Source: Candidatus Omnitrophota bacterium
GTDB taxonomy: Bacteria > Omnitrophota > Gorgyraeia > Zapsychrales > Fredricksoniimonadaceae
Assembly: GCA_021731625.1 (NCBI GenBank)
Contig: JAKFXC010000084.1
Span: forward strand, 1-38,077
Length of the DNA: 38,077 bases
Direction: 5' to 3'
Below are positions 1 to 7,107 of this stretch, piece by piece. Position 1 is the stretch's first letter; each line of letters opens with the position of its first letter. The position numbers were made by a program, and so were the translations under genes. Under the pieces are notes generated by a model. That model was not told the DNA's origin, did not search any database, and saw nothing but the letters and a program-made list of their open reading frames with translations.

Positions 1-2
1 TG

Positions 3-239
3 ATTGTGCTCTGGAGTGCCATGCTGTTTCATGCCCGCCTTGCCACAATGATCGGTCCCGCTGGAATGGCCGCAGGCACGGTGTTGGGCATGATCGTGGT
101 CATGTGGGCCTGGTTCGGGGTCAACCTGCTAAGCATTGGCTTACACTCGTATGGTTTTACTTCCGGCATCGCCAATACATTGCTTATCTACGTTGTCTGT
201 GAGATAATCTTCCTCGCCGTATGTCTGACGAAGAAGTAG
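3..239 (+). CDS. CcsA/CcmC/ResC-like cytochrome c biogenesis protein, C-terminal part
   Basis: The frame is open to the left edge, so only the last 78 or so residues are seen. They hold two hydrophobic segments and the motif WFGVNLLSIGLHSYGF, preceded by HARLATMIGP. This matches the end of the haem-handling integral membrane proteins CcsA (ResC) and CcmC, which deliver haem to apocytochromes on the outer face of the cytoplasmic membrane; the His of GLHSY is a conserved putative haem ligand in that family. A c-type cytochrome maturation gene fits with hemA and the eight-haem cytochrome downstream. The stop codon lies inside the left arm of a long inverted repeat. I cannot tell CcsA from a fused ResBC form because the N-terminus is outside the window. 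Confidence 0.82.
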   Translation: MVLWSAMLFHARLATMIGPAGMAAGTVLGMIVVMWAWFGVNLLSIGLHSYGFTSGIANTLLIYVVCEIIFLAVCLTKK

Positions 240-320
240 GGACAAAAATAGGGGCCAGCCCCCTATTTCTTAAAAATCGAAGAAATAGGGGGCTGGCCCC
301 TATTTTTGTCCCTACTTCTT
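231..320. repeat. Perfect 41-bp inverted repeat with 8-nt loop
   Basis: Positions 231-271 and 280-320 are exact reverse complements, separated by eight bases (272-279). The core is GGGGCCAGCCCC flanked by CTATTT and AGGGACAAAAATA. The left arm carries the last codons and stop of the upstream gene, and the right arm ends at the base just before the moeA ATG. The design resembles REP-like palindromes mobilised by IS200/RAYT-type transposases. It would also form a very stable hairpin between the two genes. There is no classical T-tract, so a terminator role is uncertain. Confidence 0.9.
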
Positions 321-1484
321 ATGACTACAGTTTCCCAAGCGGAAGAAATTATTTTGAGCACCGTTAAGCCAGGGCCGATGGAATCCTGCCCCATCCTTAA
401 AGCCGGCGGCCGAATTTTGCGCGAAGACATACGCGCTGACCGCGATCAGCCGGCTTTTAATAAAGCATTGATGGACGGGATCGCTATTTCGTATGCGCAA
501 TGGCGGAAGGGCCTGCGGGCCTTTCCGATTGAGCGCGTAATCGCCGCGGGTAAGCCCACAGTGGTTTTAAAGAACCGCCTTGCCTGTGTGCAGATCATGA
601 CCGGCGCCACAGTCCCCAAAGGCTGCAATTGCATCATCCCTATCGAGGACATCCGCATGGACGGCCACATCGCCCATATGAGAGACGGGGCCAAATGCGA
701 AGCCGGTCAATTTATCCGGCCTCAAGGGGCAGACGCCAAAAAGAACGTCATTGTTCTGCGCAAAGGCATTCGTTTGTTGGCCCCGCATATCGGGGTGGCG
801 GCTTCCGTGGGGAAAACGCATCTTAAAGTCAGTGCCCGGCCCTTGATCGCCGTCATCGCCACCGGCGATGAATTGGTGGACGTAGGTGTGCCGATCAAAA
901 CCCATCAAACCCGTTTGTCCAATTCCTATGCTTTGCAGAACTTATTCAAGCAAAACCGCCTGGCAAGACCCGAAATGGTGCTTTTGCCGGACAATAAGTC
1001 CATCATGCTCGCCCAAATCCGGCGCATGCTGAAACAATACGATATCTTGGTCTTAAGCGGGGGGGTATCAGCGGGAAAATTTGACTATGTTCCGCAAGTA
1101 TTGGCGGAACTTGGAGTGAAGGTGTTATTACACAAAGTGGCTCAGAAACCCGGCAAACCATTTTGGTTCGGTATGACTAAAGACCAAAAGCCGGTGTTTG
1201 CCTTGCCCGGTAACCCCGTCTCAACGCTGGTGTGCGCCTACCGTTATGTGCTGCCGTATCTGACCCATCGGGCTGGGCTCAAATGCACACCCCCAAAAAT
1301 TGCCGTCCAAAATGTACCCAAGCAAACATCGAATCTCGTGCAATTCTTGCCAGTCAAAGACGGACGGGTCATTTCGTCAGGCGGGTCCGGCGATTTCGCG
1401 GCCGTGGCCCGCGCCGATGGGTTTATAGAATATGATAGCACCATCAAACACCCTCTACGGCCTTATTTTAGCTGGCGGCCGTAG
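321..1484 (+). CDS. moeA: Molybdopterin molybdenumtransferase MoeA
   Basis: MoeA inserts molybdate into adenylated molybdopterin in the cytoplasm, the last general step of molybdenum cofactor synthesis. The 387-residue product is close to the family's usual length of about 400. Visible signatures are the N-terminal ADRDQPAFNKALMDGIA block, TGATVPKGCNCIIPIED, the ATGDEL motif of the molybdopterin-binding (MoCF) domain, and VLSGGVSAGKFDYVP followed by QKPGKPFWFG and ALPGNPVS. A TTG at 306 would extend the frame into the inverted repeat. The ATG at 321 is chosen because MTTVSQAEEII aligns with the normal MoeA N-terminus. The start codon abuts the palindrome, so no free Shine-Dalgarno site exists. 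The 3' end overlaps mobA by 53 bases, suggesting an operon with coupled translation. Confidence 0.93.
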   Translation: MTTVSQAEEIILSTVKPGPMESCPILKAGGRILREDIRADRDQPAFNKALMDGIAISYAQWRKGLRAFPIERVIAAGKPTVVLKNRLACVQIMTGATVPKGCNCIIPIEDIRMDGHIAHMRDGAKCEAGQFIRPQGADAKKNVIVLRKGIRLLAPHIGVAASVGKTHLKVSARPLIAVIATGDELVDVGVPIKTHQTRLSNSYALQNLFKQNRLARPEMVLLPDNKSIMLAQIRRMLKQYDILVLSGGVSAGKFDYVPQVLAELGVKVLLHKVAQKPGKPFWFGMTKDQKPVFALPGNPVSTLVCAYRYVLPYLTHRAGLKCTPPKIAVQNVPKQTSNLVQFLPVKDGRVISSGGSGDFAAVARADGFIEYDSTIKHPLRPYFSWRP

Positions 1485-2034
1485 CACTCGCATGGGCCAG
1501 GACAAGGCCTTGCTTAAGCTGCACAGCAAGACCCAGCTGGACTATGCCTTTGACCTCTTAACGCCGGTGTGCGGCGAAGTATTTGTATCGCTGCGTCCGG
1601 ACCAAATGCCTCAAGGCAGGCCGCATATTTTTGACCTGCCTGAAGTTTCCAACCTGGGGCCGTTGTCTGGCATTCTCTCCGCCATGACCCTTTATCCGAA
1701 AGTCGCCTGGCTAGTACTCGCCTGCGATTTGCCCTTTGTAACCTCGGAGACGCTGACCTATCTTATCGCCGAACGTGATCCCGGCAAAATAGCCACGGCA
1801 TTTATCAGCACGCACGACCAATTGCCGGAGCCCTTATGCGCGATTTGGGAACCGCAGGCTGCCCCAGTGGTGCAACGGCTTCTGCAGGAAGGCATTCAGT
1901 GTCCTCGGAAAATGCTCATCAAATCACACCCACGATTGATCGCCCAGCGAGACCCCCATTGGTTGAACAACGTCAACACTCCGCAAGAATTAGAGCAAGC
2001 CAAGCAGTCTTTTTTTCAAGGCCCTCCGGTTTGA
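1432..2034 (+). CDS. mobA: Molybdenum cofactor guanylyltransferase MobA
   Basis: MobA transfers GMP from GTP to Mo-molybdopterin to give the bis-guanine dinucleotide-type cofactor used by DMSO-reductase family enzymes. The 200-residue sequence shows the nucleotidyltransferase signature LILAGGRSTRMGQDKALL near residues 9-27, LACDLPFVTSE as the metal-binding Asp region, and the family's terminal NNVNTPQEL motif. It starts inside moeA (53-base overlap), a common moeA-mobA arrangement, so the two are probably cotranscribed. No molybdoenzyme is in the window; the client enzymes must be elsewhere. The stop codon overlaps the -35 element of the next gene's predicted promoter. Confidence 0.93.
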   Translation: MIAPSNTLYGLILAGGRSTRMGQDKALLKLHSKTQLDYAFDLLTPVCGEVFVSLRPDQMPQGRPHIFDLPEVSNLGPLSGILSAMTLYPKVAWLVLACDLPFVTSETLTYLIAERDPGKIATAFISTHDQLPEPLCAIWEPQAAPVVQRLLQEGIQCPRKMLIKSHPRLIAQRDPHWLNNVNTPQELEQAKQSFFQGPPV

Positions 2035-2059
2035 CTCCCTCGTCAAGGCATGGTAAACT
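2031..2059 (+). promoter_or_regulatory. Sigma-70-type promoter for the 938-aa secreted protein
   Basis: TTGACT (2031-2036) is followed by a 17-nt spacer and TAAACT (2054-2059), preceded by TGG, giving an extended -10. Transcription would start near 2066, downstream of the ATG at 2050. This supports translation from the ATG at 2098. The -35 overlaps the mobA stop codon. Confidence 0.6.
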
Positions 2060-2097
2060 TTTTGATGTTTACCAGTAACTTTGAAGGCACCCTACAC

Positions 2098-4914
2098 ATG
2101 CCCAAACCGTTTTTAAGCGTATCTCTGATTGTTGTTTTCATGAGCACGGCCGTAATTCCTATCTCGCCATGCTTGAGCCAACCGTTACTTGGCCTTCCCG
2201 AACCAGGCACCATGATCCATTTAAGTTCTGCCTTTCAGCCAGCCATGATCAAAGGGTTGACCATTCACAAAGATAATCCTTTTTTATTTGACTTTATCGT
2301 CGATATTGGCCACGACAAACTCGGCGGAGAGGCTTTGAAACAGGAAGGTGAGAAACTCATCAAGTATTTTTTGGCCTCGCTGACCATCCCTGAGAAGGAC
2401 CTGTGGGTCAATTTGTCGCCTTATGAAAACGATAAAATCATCCCCCAGGCCTTGAGCCAAACCGACATGGGGCGGGACATGCTCGCCCAGGATTACATTT
2501 TGAAACAACTTACGGCATCGCTGATTTATCCGGAGAAAGAATTAGGAAAGAATTTTTGGGACAAAATTCATGCCAGGACCCAGCAAGTGTACGGCAGCGT
2601 CCAAATTCCCGTCAATACTTTTAATAAAGTCTGGATCATGGCGGATAAGGCGGAGGTCTTTGAACGTGGCCAAACCGTATTTGTAACCAGCAGCCATCTG
2701 AAGGTGATGTTGGAAGAAGATTACCTGGCGCTTGATAAGAACCACAAAAAGGCCAAGTCCCTGAATAGAACTACCAGCTCTCAAGTTGTCCGCGAGATCA
2801 TCCTTCCCGAAATCGAAAACGAAGTGAATACGGGAAAACATTTTGCCCAACTGCGGCAAATTTTCAATTCCATCATTCTAGCCACCTGGTACAAGACAAA
2901 CCTCAAAGCCGCTTTACTCAATCATGTCTACGCCGGCCAGTCCAGAGTCAAGGGTATTGACTTGGAAGACCGAGATATTAAAGCACAGATTTACGAGCGT
3001 TATCTGCAGGCCTACAAAAAAGGGGTGTTTAACTATATTAGGGAAGACGCGACACGCGCTAAAGACGTGGCTGCACCCAGAAAATATTTTTCTGGAGGAC
3101 TGCAAGTCGCTCTTAGAGATGTGGCAGTTCGGCATGACGACTTGGCCATGACCGGCGTCTTAAAAGGGGTCACCGGTTTGGTCAATCTGTACACCAAGTT
3201 TGAAAATAAATTCACCAATTTAGTGGCCATATTAAATCCTTACGGAAGACTTAGGCCGGAAAATATCGACTATCTTTTTAACGAAGCGGTATCTTTTGGC
3301 CATCATATTACTTCGGAAGATCCGCATTTTCATTATGGCAATCTAAAGGATTTACTCAATATTCTTGGCTCCAAGAGAGTGTTTGGATCAGAAGACGTTA
3401 CTTTATTAAAGAGGGCTTGGGAGATTAATGCGTATGTGCTTTATTTGTTGGGGCGTGAAAATCCTAGAGCGGTAAGGAGCGGTCCTGCCCTTCTTGCCTT
3501 CGACCAGGCCGAGCGGATTGAGTCGACGATAGAACGGGTATTGAGGCAGCGCGGGGTTGATTCGCGGGACATCACGGTTGACAGCTTTGACGATTTTCGT
3601 TTCCGGAGCTTTAAAATTGAGTCGGAATTAAGGGAAGCCTTTGCCCCTTATGTGCGTTTTGAGTTAAGGCCCAGCGGTTCGGTTCATCAGTACGACGTTG
3701 AGAGAGCCAACCCCCGATTTTACCAGGCTGTCGTAGAAAAATTGGACGAGATCGCCGGTGTCGATTCTTCAGTTTATGACGAGCTTAAAATAGATGCCCG
3801 ATCTATGAAGGCCGCTTTTTTAGTTTTCTTAAAGACACAAAGAGAAAATATTGCCGAGGACCGGAGGATTCTGCAGTCGCTGGCGGAACCGGTAAAAAAT
3901 CCAGTCATCCATCTAAATACGATGTACAGCGAAGGAACGTTGCAATTCAGTGACGACCAGGACATTGTAACCATACGTACCCCTGGAGCGCGCGAAGGCA
4001 ACATGGACCGCATTTTATCGTATCTTAATCAGTTGTCCTCGTCTAAGCAAGTGGGAACCAGCATGGACTTCCATTTTACAAAGCCGGGTTCGCAATCCTA
4101 CTTGTTAATAGAGTTGCCAAAGGGCGTTCGGCTTGCTTTTGAGGATCATGACCCTATAGCGGCGGAAATAAAAATTTTGTTAGACCATGAACGGAGTAGG
4201 TTATCAAGAGTTGAGCGACAACTCCGTGAGGTGTTGGATGTATTTGATAAGGCAATGGGGGTGCCGGATTGGAGGGTCCCGCGCGGACCTATAGACCGTT
4301 TAGAAGGACCGGATGCCATAAAGGAGAAAAGAATTGCCGATGCTAAGCAGGAAATTCAGGACTCGAAGATAGAAACCCGCATAGCATCCGTCGTTGCAGA
4401 AATGAAGAAGAGCGGCCGCATCTATAGAGATGACAGCGATTGGATTTTCTTTGACCCGACGGGCCGTTCTTTGCTGTCCCTCAGCAGATATAGAATGATG
4501 GGTAATAAAGAAAATAGCGCCTCCTTAATCCGATTTAGGGGTAGTGAAGGCACATTCGGATTATCCGCAGATAGGCTGTGGGGTTTCTTTGGGTTGGCTT
4601 TTCGGGAAGACCGAGGGTTGGCGCAGCAGTTTTTGGGTGCCCTCGAGCAGCAACTTAGTGATGGGGCAATGAGTGCGGAAGAAAACCAGGCCAGGACAGC
4701 GCGACCTGCGGGCGGTATTGATCTGAATACCACCGACCTGGGCATGTCTGTCCGCAAAGAAGGAACCGGTGTCCAAATGCGCATTGACCCGGCCATGATC
4801 GAGCGGGTCAAACGCGAGGGGATTAATAGTTTGACCCCCGTCATATACCGTATGGCGTCTCTGCCGGTGGCGGGGATCTGGCCGTTGCTTAAGATGCAAC
4901 CACTCAAAAAATAA
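2098..4914 (+). CDS. Large secreted Omnitrophota-type protein of unknown function
   Basis: The start at 2098 gives a 938-residue protein with a clear signal peptide (MPKPFLSVSLIVVFMSTAV, then CLSQ at about residues 22-25, possibly a lipobox-like or signal peptidase I region). An upstream in-frame ATG at 2050 would bury the signal peptide and precede the predicted transcription start. After the leader comes a block reading LPEPGTMIHLS, KDNPFLFDFIVD and NTFNKVWIMADKA, which I recognise as a conserved N-terminal region of secreted proteins in Omnitrophota genomes. The middle is charged and mostly helical. The C-terminus carries GGIDLNTTDLGMSVRKEG, also a recurring ending in that phylum. No catalytic motif is visible. 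It is a single transcription unit between its own promoter and a terminator. Function is unknown; an envelope-associated role is inference from the signal peptide. Confidence 0.8.
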   Translation: MPKPFLSVSLIVVFMSTAVIPISPCLSQPLLGLPEPGTMIHLSSAFQPAMIKGLTIHKDNPFLFDFIVDIGHDKLGGEALKQEGEKLIKYFLASLTIPEKDLWVNLSPYENDKIIPQALSQTDMGRDMLAQDYILKQLTASLIYPEKELGKNFWDKIHARTQQVYGSVQIPVNTFNKVWIMADKAEVFERGQTVFVTSSHLKVMLEEDYLALDKNHKKAKSLNRTTSSQVVREIILPEIENEVNTGKHFAQLRQIFNSIILATWYKTNLKAALLNHVYAGQSRVKGIDLEDRDIKAQIYERYLQAYKKGVFNYIREDATRAKDVAAPRKYFSGGLQVALRDVAVRHDDLAMTGVLKGVTGLVNLYTKFENKFTNLVAILNPYGRLRPENIDYLFNEAVSFGHHITSEDPHFHYGNLKDLLNILGSKRVFGSEDVTLLKRAWEINAYVLYLLGRENPRAVRSGPALLAFDQAERIESTIERVLRQRGVDSRDITVDSFDDFRFRSFKIESELREAFAPYVRFELRPSGSVHQYDVERANPRFYQAVVEKLDEIAGVDSSVYDELKIDARSMKAAFLVFLKTQRENIAEDRRILQSLAEPVKNPVIHLNTMYSEGTLQFSDDQDIVTIRTPGAREGNMDRILSYLNQLSSSKQVGTSMDFHFTKPGSQSYLLIELPKGVRLAFEDHDPIAAEIKILLDHERSRLSRVERQLREVLDVFDKAMGVPDWRVPRGPIDRLEGPDAIKEKRIADAKQEIQDSKIETRIASVVAEMKKSGRIYRDDSDWIFFDPTGRSLLSLSRYRMMGNKENSASLIRFRGSEGTFGLSADRLWGFFGLAFREDRGLAQQFLGALEQQLSDGAMSAEENQARTARPAGGIDLNTTDLGMSVRKEGTGVQMRIDPAMIERVKREGINSLTPVIYRMASLPVAGIWPLLKMQPLKK

Positions 4915-4933
4915 CCCGAAATTTGTGAGCGGA

Positions 4934-4970
4934 AGACCTAATCATTGCTATAATGATTGGGTCTTTTTTA
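4934..4970 (+). terminator. Rho-independent terminator after the 938-aa gene
   Basis: A 13-bp stem (4934-4946 with 4952-4964, one G-U pair) and a 5-nt loop are followed by a run of six T ending at 4969. It lies 20 bases after the stop at 4914. The hairpin loop contains a perfect TATAAT, so this DNA may also act as a promoter for the next gene. Confidence 0.85.
4947..4954 (+). promoter_or_regulatory. Extended -10 (TGcTATAAT) inside the terminator loop
   Basis: TATAAT at 4949-4954 is preceded by TGC (4946-4948), a full extended -10. No good -35 lies at 16-18 bases upstream. A start near 4961 would leave about a dozen bases before the ATG at 4973, so the message would have a very short leader without a Shine-Dalgarno site. 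Confidence 0.5.
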
Positions 4971-4972
4971 TT

Positions 4973-5767
4973 ATGCACAGAATCCTTATTGCCGCTAGCG
5001 AGACACAGACACAGGAGGCGTTGCGCCAGGAATTTGGCAAGGCCGGTTTTGAGGTATTCCCAGCGCCCGATGGAGAGCAGGCCCAGCAGATCGCCGCCAA
5101 ACGCGTCCCAGATTTAATCATCTGCGACATCAATCTTCCCAAACTCAGCGCCTTTGAATTCTGCAAAGGCGTCAAGAACAACACCCTTCTTAAAGACATA
5201 CCGATTATTGTCCTGACCGAGCCCAAATCCAGTGTGGAGGACTCGTTCCGTTATTTGGGCGTAAAGGACTTTATCCAAAAACCTTTCCAGCCGGCGGCCG
5301 TTTTGGAACGGGGCAATGCCTTGCTGGGCAGGGCCAAGATCATGCATGTGCAAAAAACCAAAATCCTGTTCCATTGTAGCAAACCTTTGTTATTTCAGCA
5401 GGTGCGGGACGTGTGCGAAGGCGTGCCGCAATTTGCCGCCAAGTACATGGAGCAGGGAAGTCTTCTGGTGGCCAAGGCCAAAGAGTTTATCCCGGACATT
5501 GTGATCCTGGATTTGTTTATGGCGGACATGCAGGCCGATGATGCCATCGCGGCCATGCGGAAAGTGCCCGAATTGGCCAACACCGCCATTTTGACTTATT
5601 ACAGCCCCATTTCCGAGGCGGATGACAATTATACGATCCAGGCCAAGATGATTGAAGTCCAATTTTTAAAGCATGCCAGCGAAAGGGCCGGGGCCACGGA
5701 ATATTTGGGACCACTCAACAATCCTTCGAAATTTATCGGGTTGTTTAAAAGTTACTGTAAAGATTGA
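4973..5767 (+). CDS. Double receiver-domain response regulator
   Basis: The 264-residue protein has two CheY-like halves and no output domain. The first (residues 1-120) has the phosphoacceptor Asp52 in LIICDINLP, Thr82 in VLTE and Lys103 in FIQKPF, so it should be phosphorylatable. The second (about 127-264) keeps Asp180 in DIVILDLFMADM, but the KP motif is replaced by EYLGPLNN. It is therefore probably a degenerate or pseudo-receiver. The ATG at 4973 is chosen because it starts exactly at the first beta strand; an upstream ATG at 4925 would run through the terminator. No histidine kinase is next to it, so the partner is unknown. Tandem receivers without DNA-binding domains usually act by protein-protein contact or phosphorelay. 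Confidence 0.85.
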   Translation: MHRILIAASETQTQEALRQEFGKAGFEVFPAPDGEQAQQIAAKRVPDLIICDINLPKLSAFEFCKGVKNNTLLKDIPIIVLTEPKSSVEDSFRYLGVKDFIQKPFQPAAVLERGNALLGRAKIMHVQKTKILFHCSKPLLFQQVRDVCEGVPQFAAKYMEQGSLLVAKAKEFIPDIVILDLFMADMQADDAIAAMRKVPELANTAILTYYSPISEADDNYTIQAKMIEVQFLKHASERAGATEYLGPLNNPSKFIGLFKSYCKD

Positions 5768-5792
5768 TTGCATCCTGGAATTTTGTTAAAGT
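5764..5792 (+). promoter_or_regulatory. Candidate promoter giving a leaderless hemA transcript
   Basis: TTGATT (5764-5769), a 17-nt spacer and TAAAGT (5787-5792) end six bases before the hemA ATG at 5799. There is no Shine-Dalgarno sequence in the AT-rich gap, so the mRNA may begin at or next to the start codon. Both hexamers are only moderate matches. Confidence 0.35.
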
Positions 5793-5798
5793 TTAAAA

Positions 5799-6854
5799 AT
5801 GCTCATCATCGGCCTTAACCACAAAACCGCCCCCATTGAAATCCGCGAGAAATTTTATTTAAACCACCTGGAAGCGGATTTGCTGCTCTGCGAACTTAAG
5901 AACCATCCTACGGTCAGTGAAGCGTTTATCCTCTCGACCTGCAACCGCATTGAAGTGTATTTGAAACCGACCGACGCTTCACTGCCTACGGATTTCATAG
6001 TGGATTTGATTGCCAAAATTAAGAAAAGCAAATTTGATTTCCCAGTCGCGAAATACCTTTATGTCCGCCGGGAATCCCAAGCTATTGAACATTTGTTGCG
6101 GGTTGCCAGCGGGCTGGACTCTTTAGTTTTGGGAGAAAAGCAAATCCTGGGGCAGGTGAAGGCAGCGGTGGAGCGGGCCCGCTCTGCCGGGGCTATTTCC
6201 CGCTATTTTAATATTTTGACCAACATTGCCATTCGGGCCGGCAAAAAGGCCCAAAGTGAAACTCCGATCAGTTTCGGCGGATCGTCGATTAGCTGGGCAG
6301 CCATTGAAATGGCGGAAAAAATCCTAGGGTCCCTGGAGGGCAAAAAAGTTTTGATCATCGGGGCTGGTAAAATGGGGGAATTGTCTTTAGCAAATTTGAA
6401 CACCAAAGGTTTGAATAAAATTTACTTGATGAACCGCACCGGCGAGAAGGCTGAAGGCCTGGCCCAGCAATACGGGGGCATTGCTGCTTCGTTCTGGGAC
6501 ATCAAAGGGATTTTGGCGGAAGTGGATTTATGTTTCTGCTCGGTGGGCGCGCCGCATTACATTTTAGACAAGGAAAAGGTGAGCACAGTATTGCCACAGC
6601 GGGCCGGACGTCCGTTGGTCATGATTGATATATCCATGCCGCGCAACATTGATCCTCAAGTGGGAACGATGGAAGGGGTGCATTTGCGCTCGATCGACGA
6701 TTTGGACGCGGTGGTGAGTGCCAATATGCAAAAGCGTCAGGTGGCGGTGCAGCAGGTGGAAGCCATCATCCGCCAAAAAATGGCGGAGTTTGACGATAAA
6801 ATTTTGAAATTAAAGTCTTTAGAAACCTCCGACTACTTTGAAACCCATGCCTGA
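5799..6854 (+). CDS. hemA: Glutamyl-tRNA reductase HemA (short form)
   Basis: HemA reduces glutamyl-tRNA(Glu) to glutamate-1-semialdehyde with NADPH, the first committed step of C5-pathway tetrapyrrole synthesis. The 351-residue sequence shows the N-terminal IIGLNHKTAPIEIRE, the catalytic Cys48 in ILSTCNRIEVY, SGLDSLVLGEKQILGQVK, and the Rossmann motif VLIIGAGKMGE of the NADPH domain. Most family members are about 410-430 residues. Here the protein stops soon after the spinal-helix region, so most of the C-terminal dimerisation domain is missing. The stop overlaps the ATG of the AtpZ-like gene by 8 bases (ATGCCTGA), linking haem synthesis to the ATP synthase genes in translation. Haem demand from the adjacent cytochrome cluster fits this location. 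Confidence 0.93.
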   Translation: MLIIGLNHKTAPIEIREKFYLNHLEADLLLCELKNHPTVSEAFILSTCNRIEVYLKPTDASLPTDFIVDLIAKIKKSKFDFPVAKYLYVRRESQAIEHLLRVASGLDSLVLGEKQILGQVKAAVERARSAGAISRYFNILTNIAIRAGKKAQSETPISFGGSSISWAAIEMAEKILGSLEGKKVLIIGAGKMGELSLANLNTKGLNKIYLMNRTGEKAEGLAQQYGGIAASFWDIKGILAEVDLCFCSVGAPHYILDKEKVSTVLPQRAGRPLVMIDISMPRNIDPQVGTMEGVHLRSIDDLDAVVSANMQKRQVAVQQVEAIIRQKMAEFDDKILKLKSLETSDYFETHA

Positions 6855-7056
6855 AGATAAGAAAAATCCACCGCCAAACAATGCCGCTCTAAATTTCGGC
6901 TGGACCATGATCGGCGAGTTTTTGTTTTGCTTTTTTGTGGGGTACTTTGCCGACCAGAAATTTGGCACCGGTTACCGCTGGACCTTGACGGGTATAGGGG
7001 CAGGCACACTCCTCATTGCCTACGAACTTTGGAAAATTCTCAGGCGCAATTCTTAA
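6847..7056 (+). CDS. atpZ: AtpZ/AtpI-family F0F1-ATPase accessory protein
   Basis: This 69-residue protein has a charged, proline-rich N-terminus and two hydrophobic hairpin helices (about residues 15-33 and 42-60) joined by GYFADQKFGTGYRW. This is the pattern of the small AtpZ/AtpI proteins that precede atpB in many operons and assist c-ring assembly or ion supply. A TTG at 6838 is possible, but the ATG at 6847 gives the cleaner start and an 8-base overlap with hemA. AtpZ and AtpI cannot be separated reliably by eye; the two-helix length favours AtpZ. Confidence 0.72.
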   Translation: MPEDKKNPPPNNAALNFGWTMIGEFLFCFFVGYFADQKFGTGYRWTLTGIGAGTLLIAYELWKILRRNS

Positions 7057-7071
7057 TTTTTACATATTTAC

Positions 7072-7100
7072 TTGCGCTGCTAGTATTTATAACTTAATAT
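7072..7100 (+). promoter_or_regulatory. Weak candidate promoter before atpB
   Basis: The 51-base gap before atpB is AT-rich. TTGCGC (7072-7077), 17 nt, TAATAT (7095-7100) would start transcription at about the atpB ATG (7108). An alternative is TTTACA (7059-7064), 16 nt, TAGTAT (7081-7086). No Shine-Dalgarno site precedes atpB. Both are partial matches. Confidence 0.3.
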
Positions 7101-7107
7101 ACGACCT

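Noticed and set aside
2050-2097. Upstream in-frame start for the 938-aa protein
   Set aside because: It precedes the predicted transcription start and would place 16 polar residues before the signal peptide.
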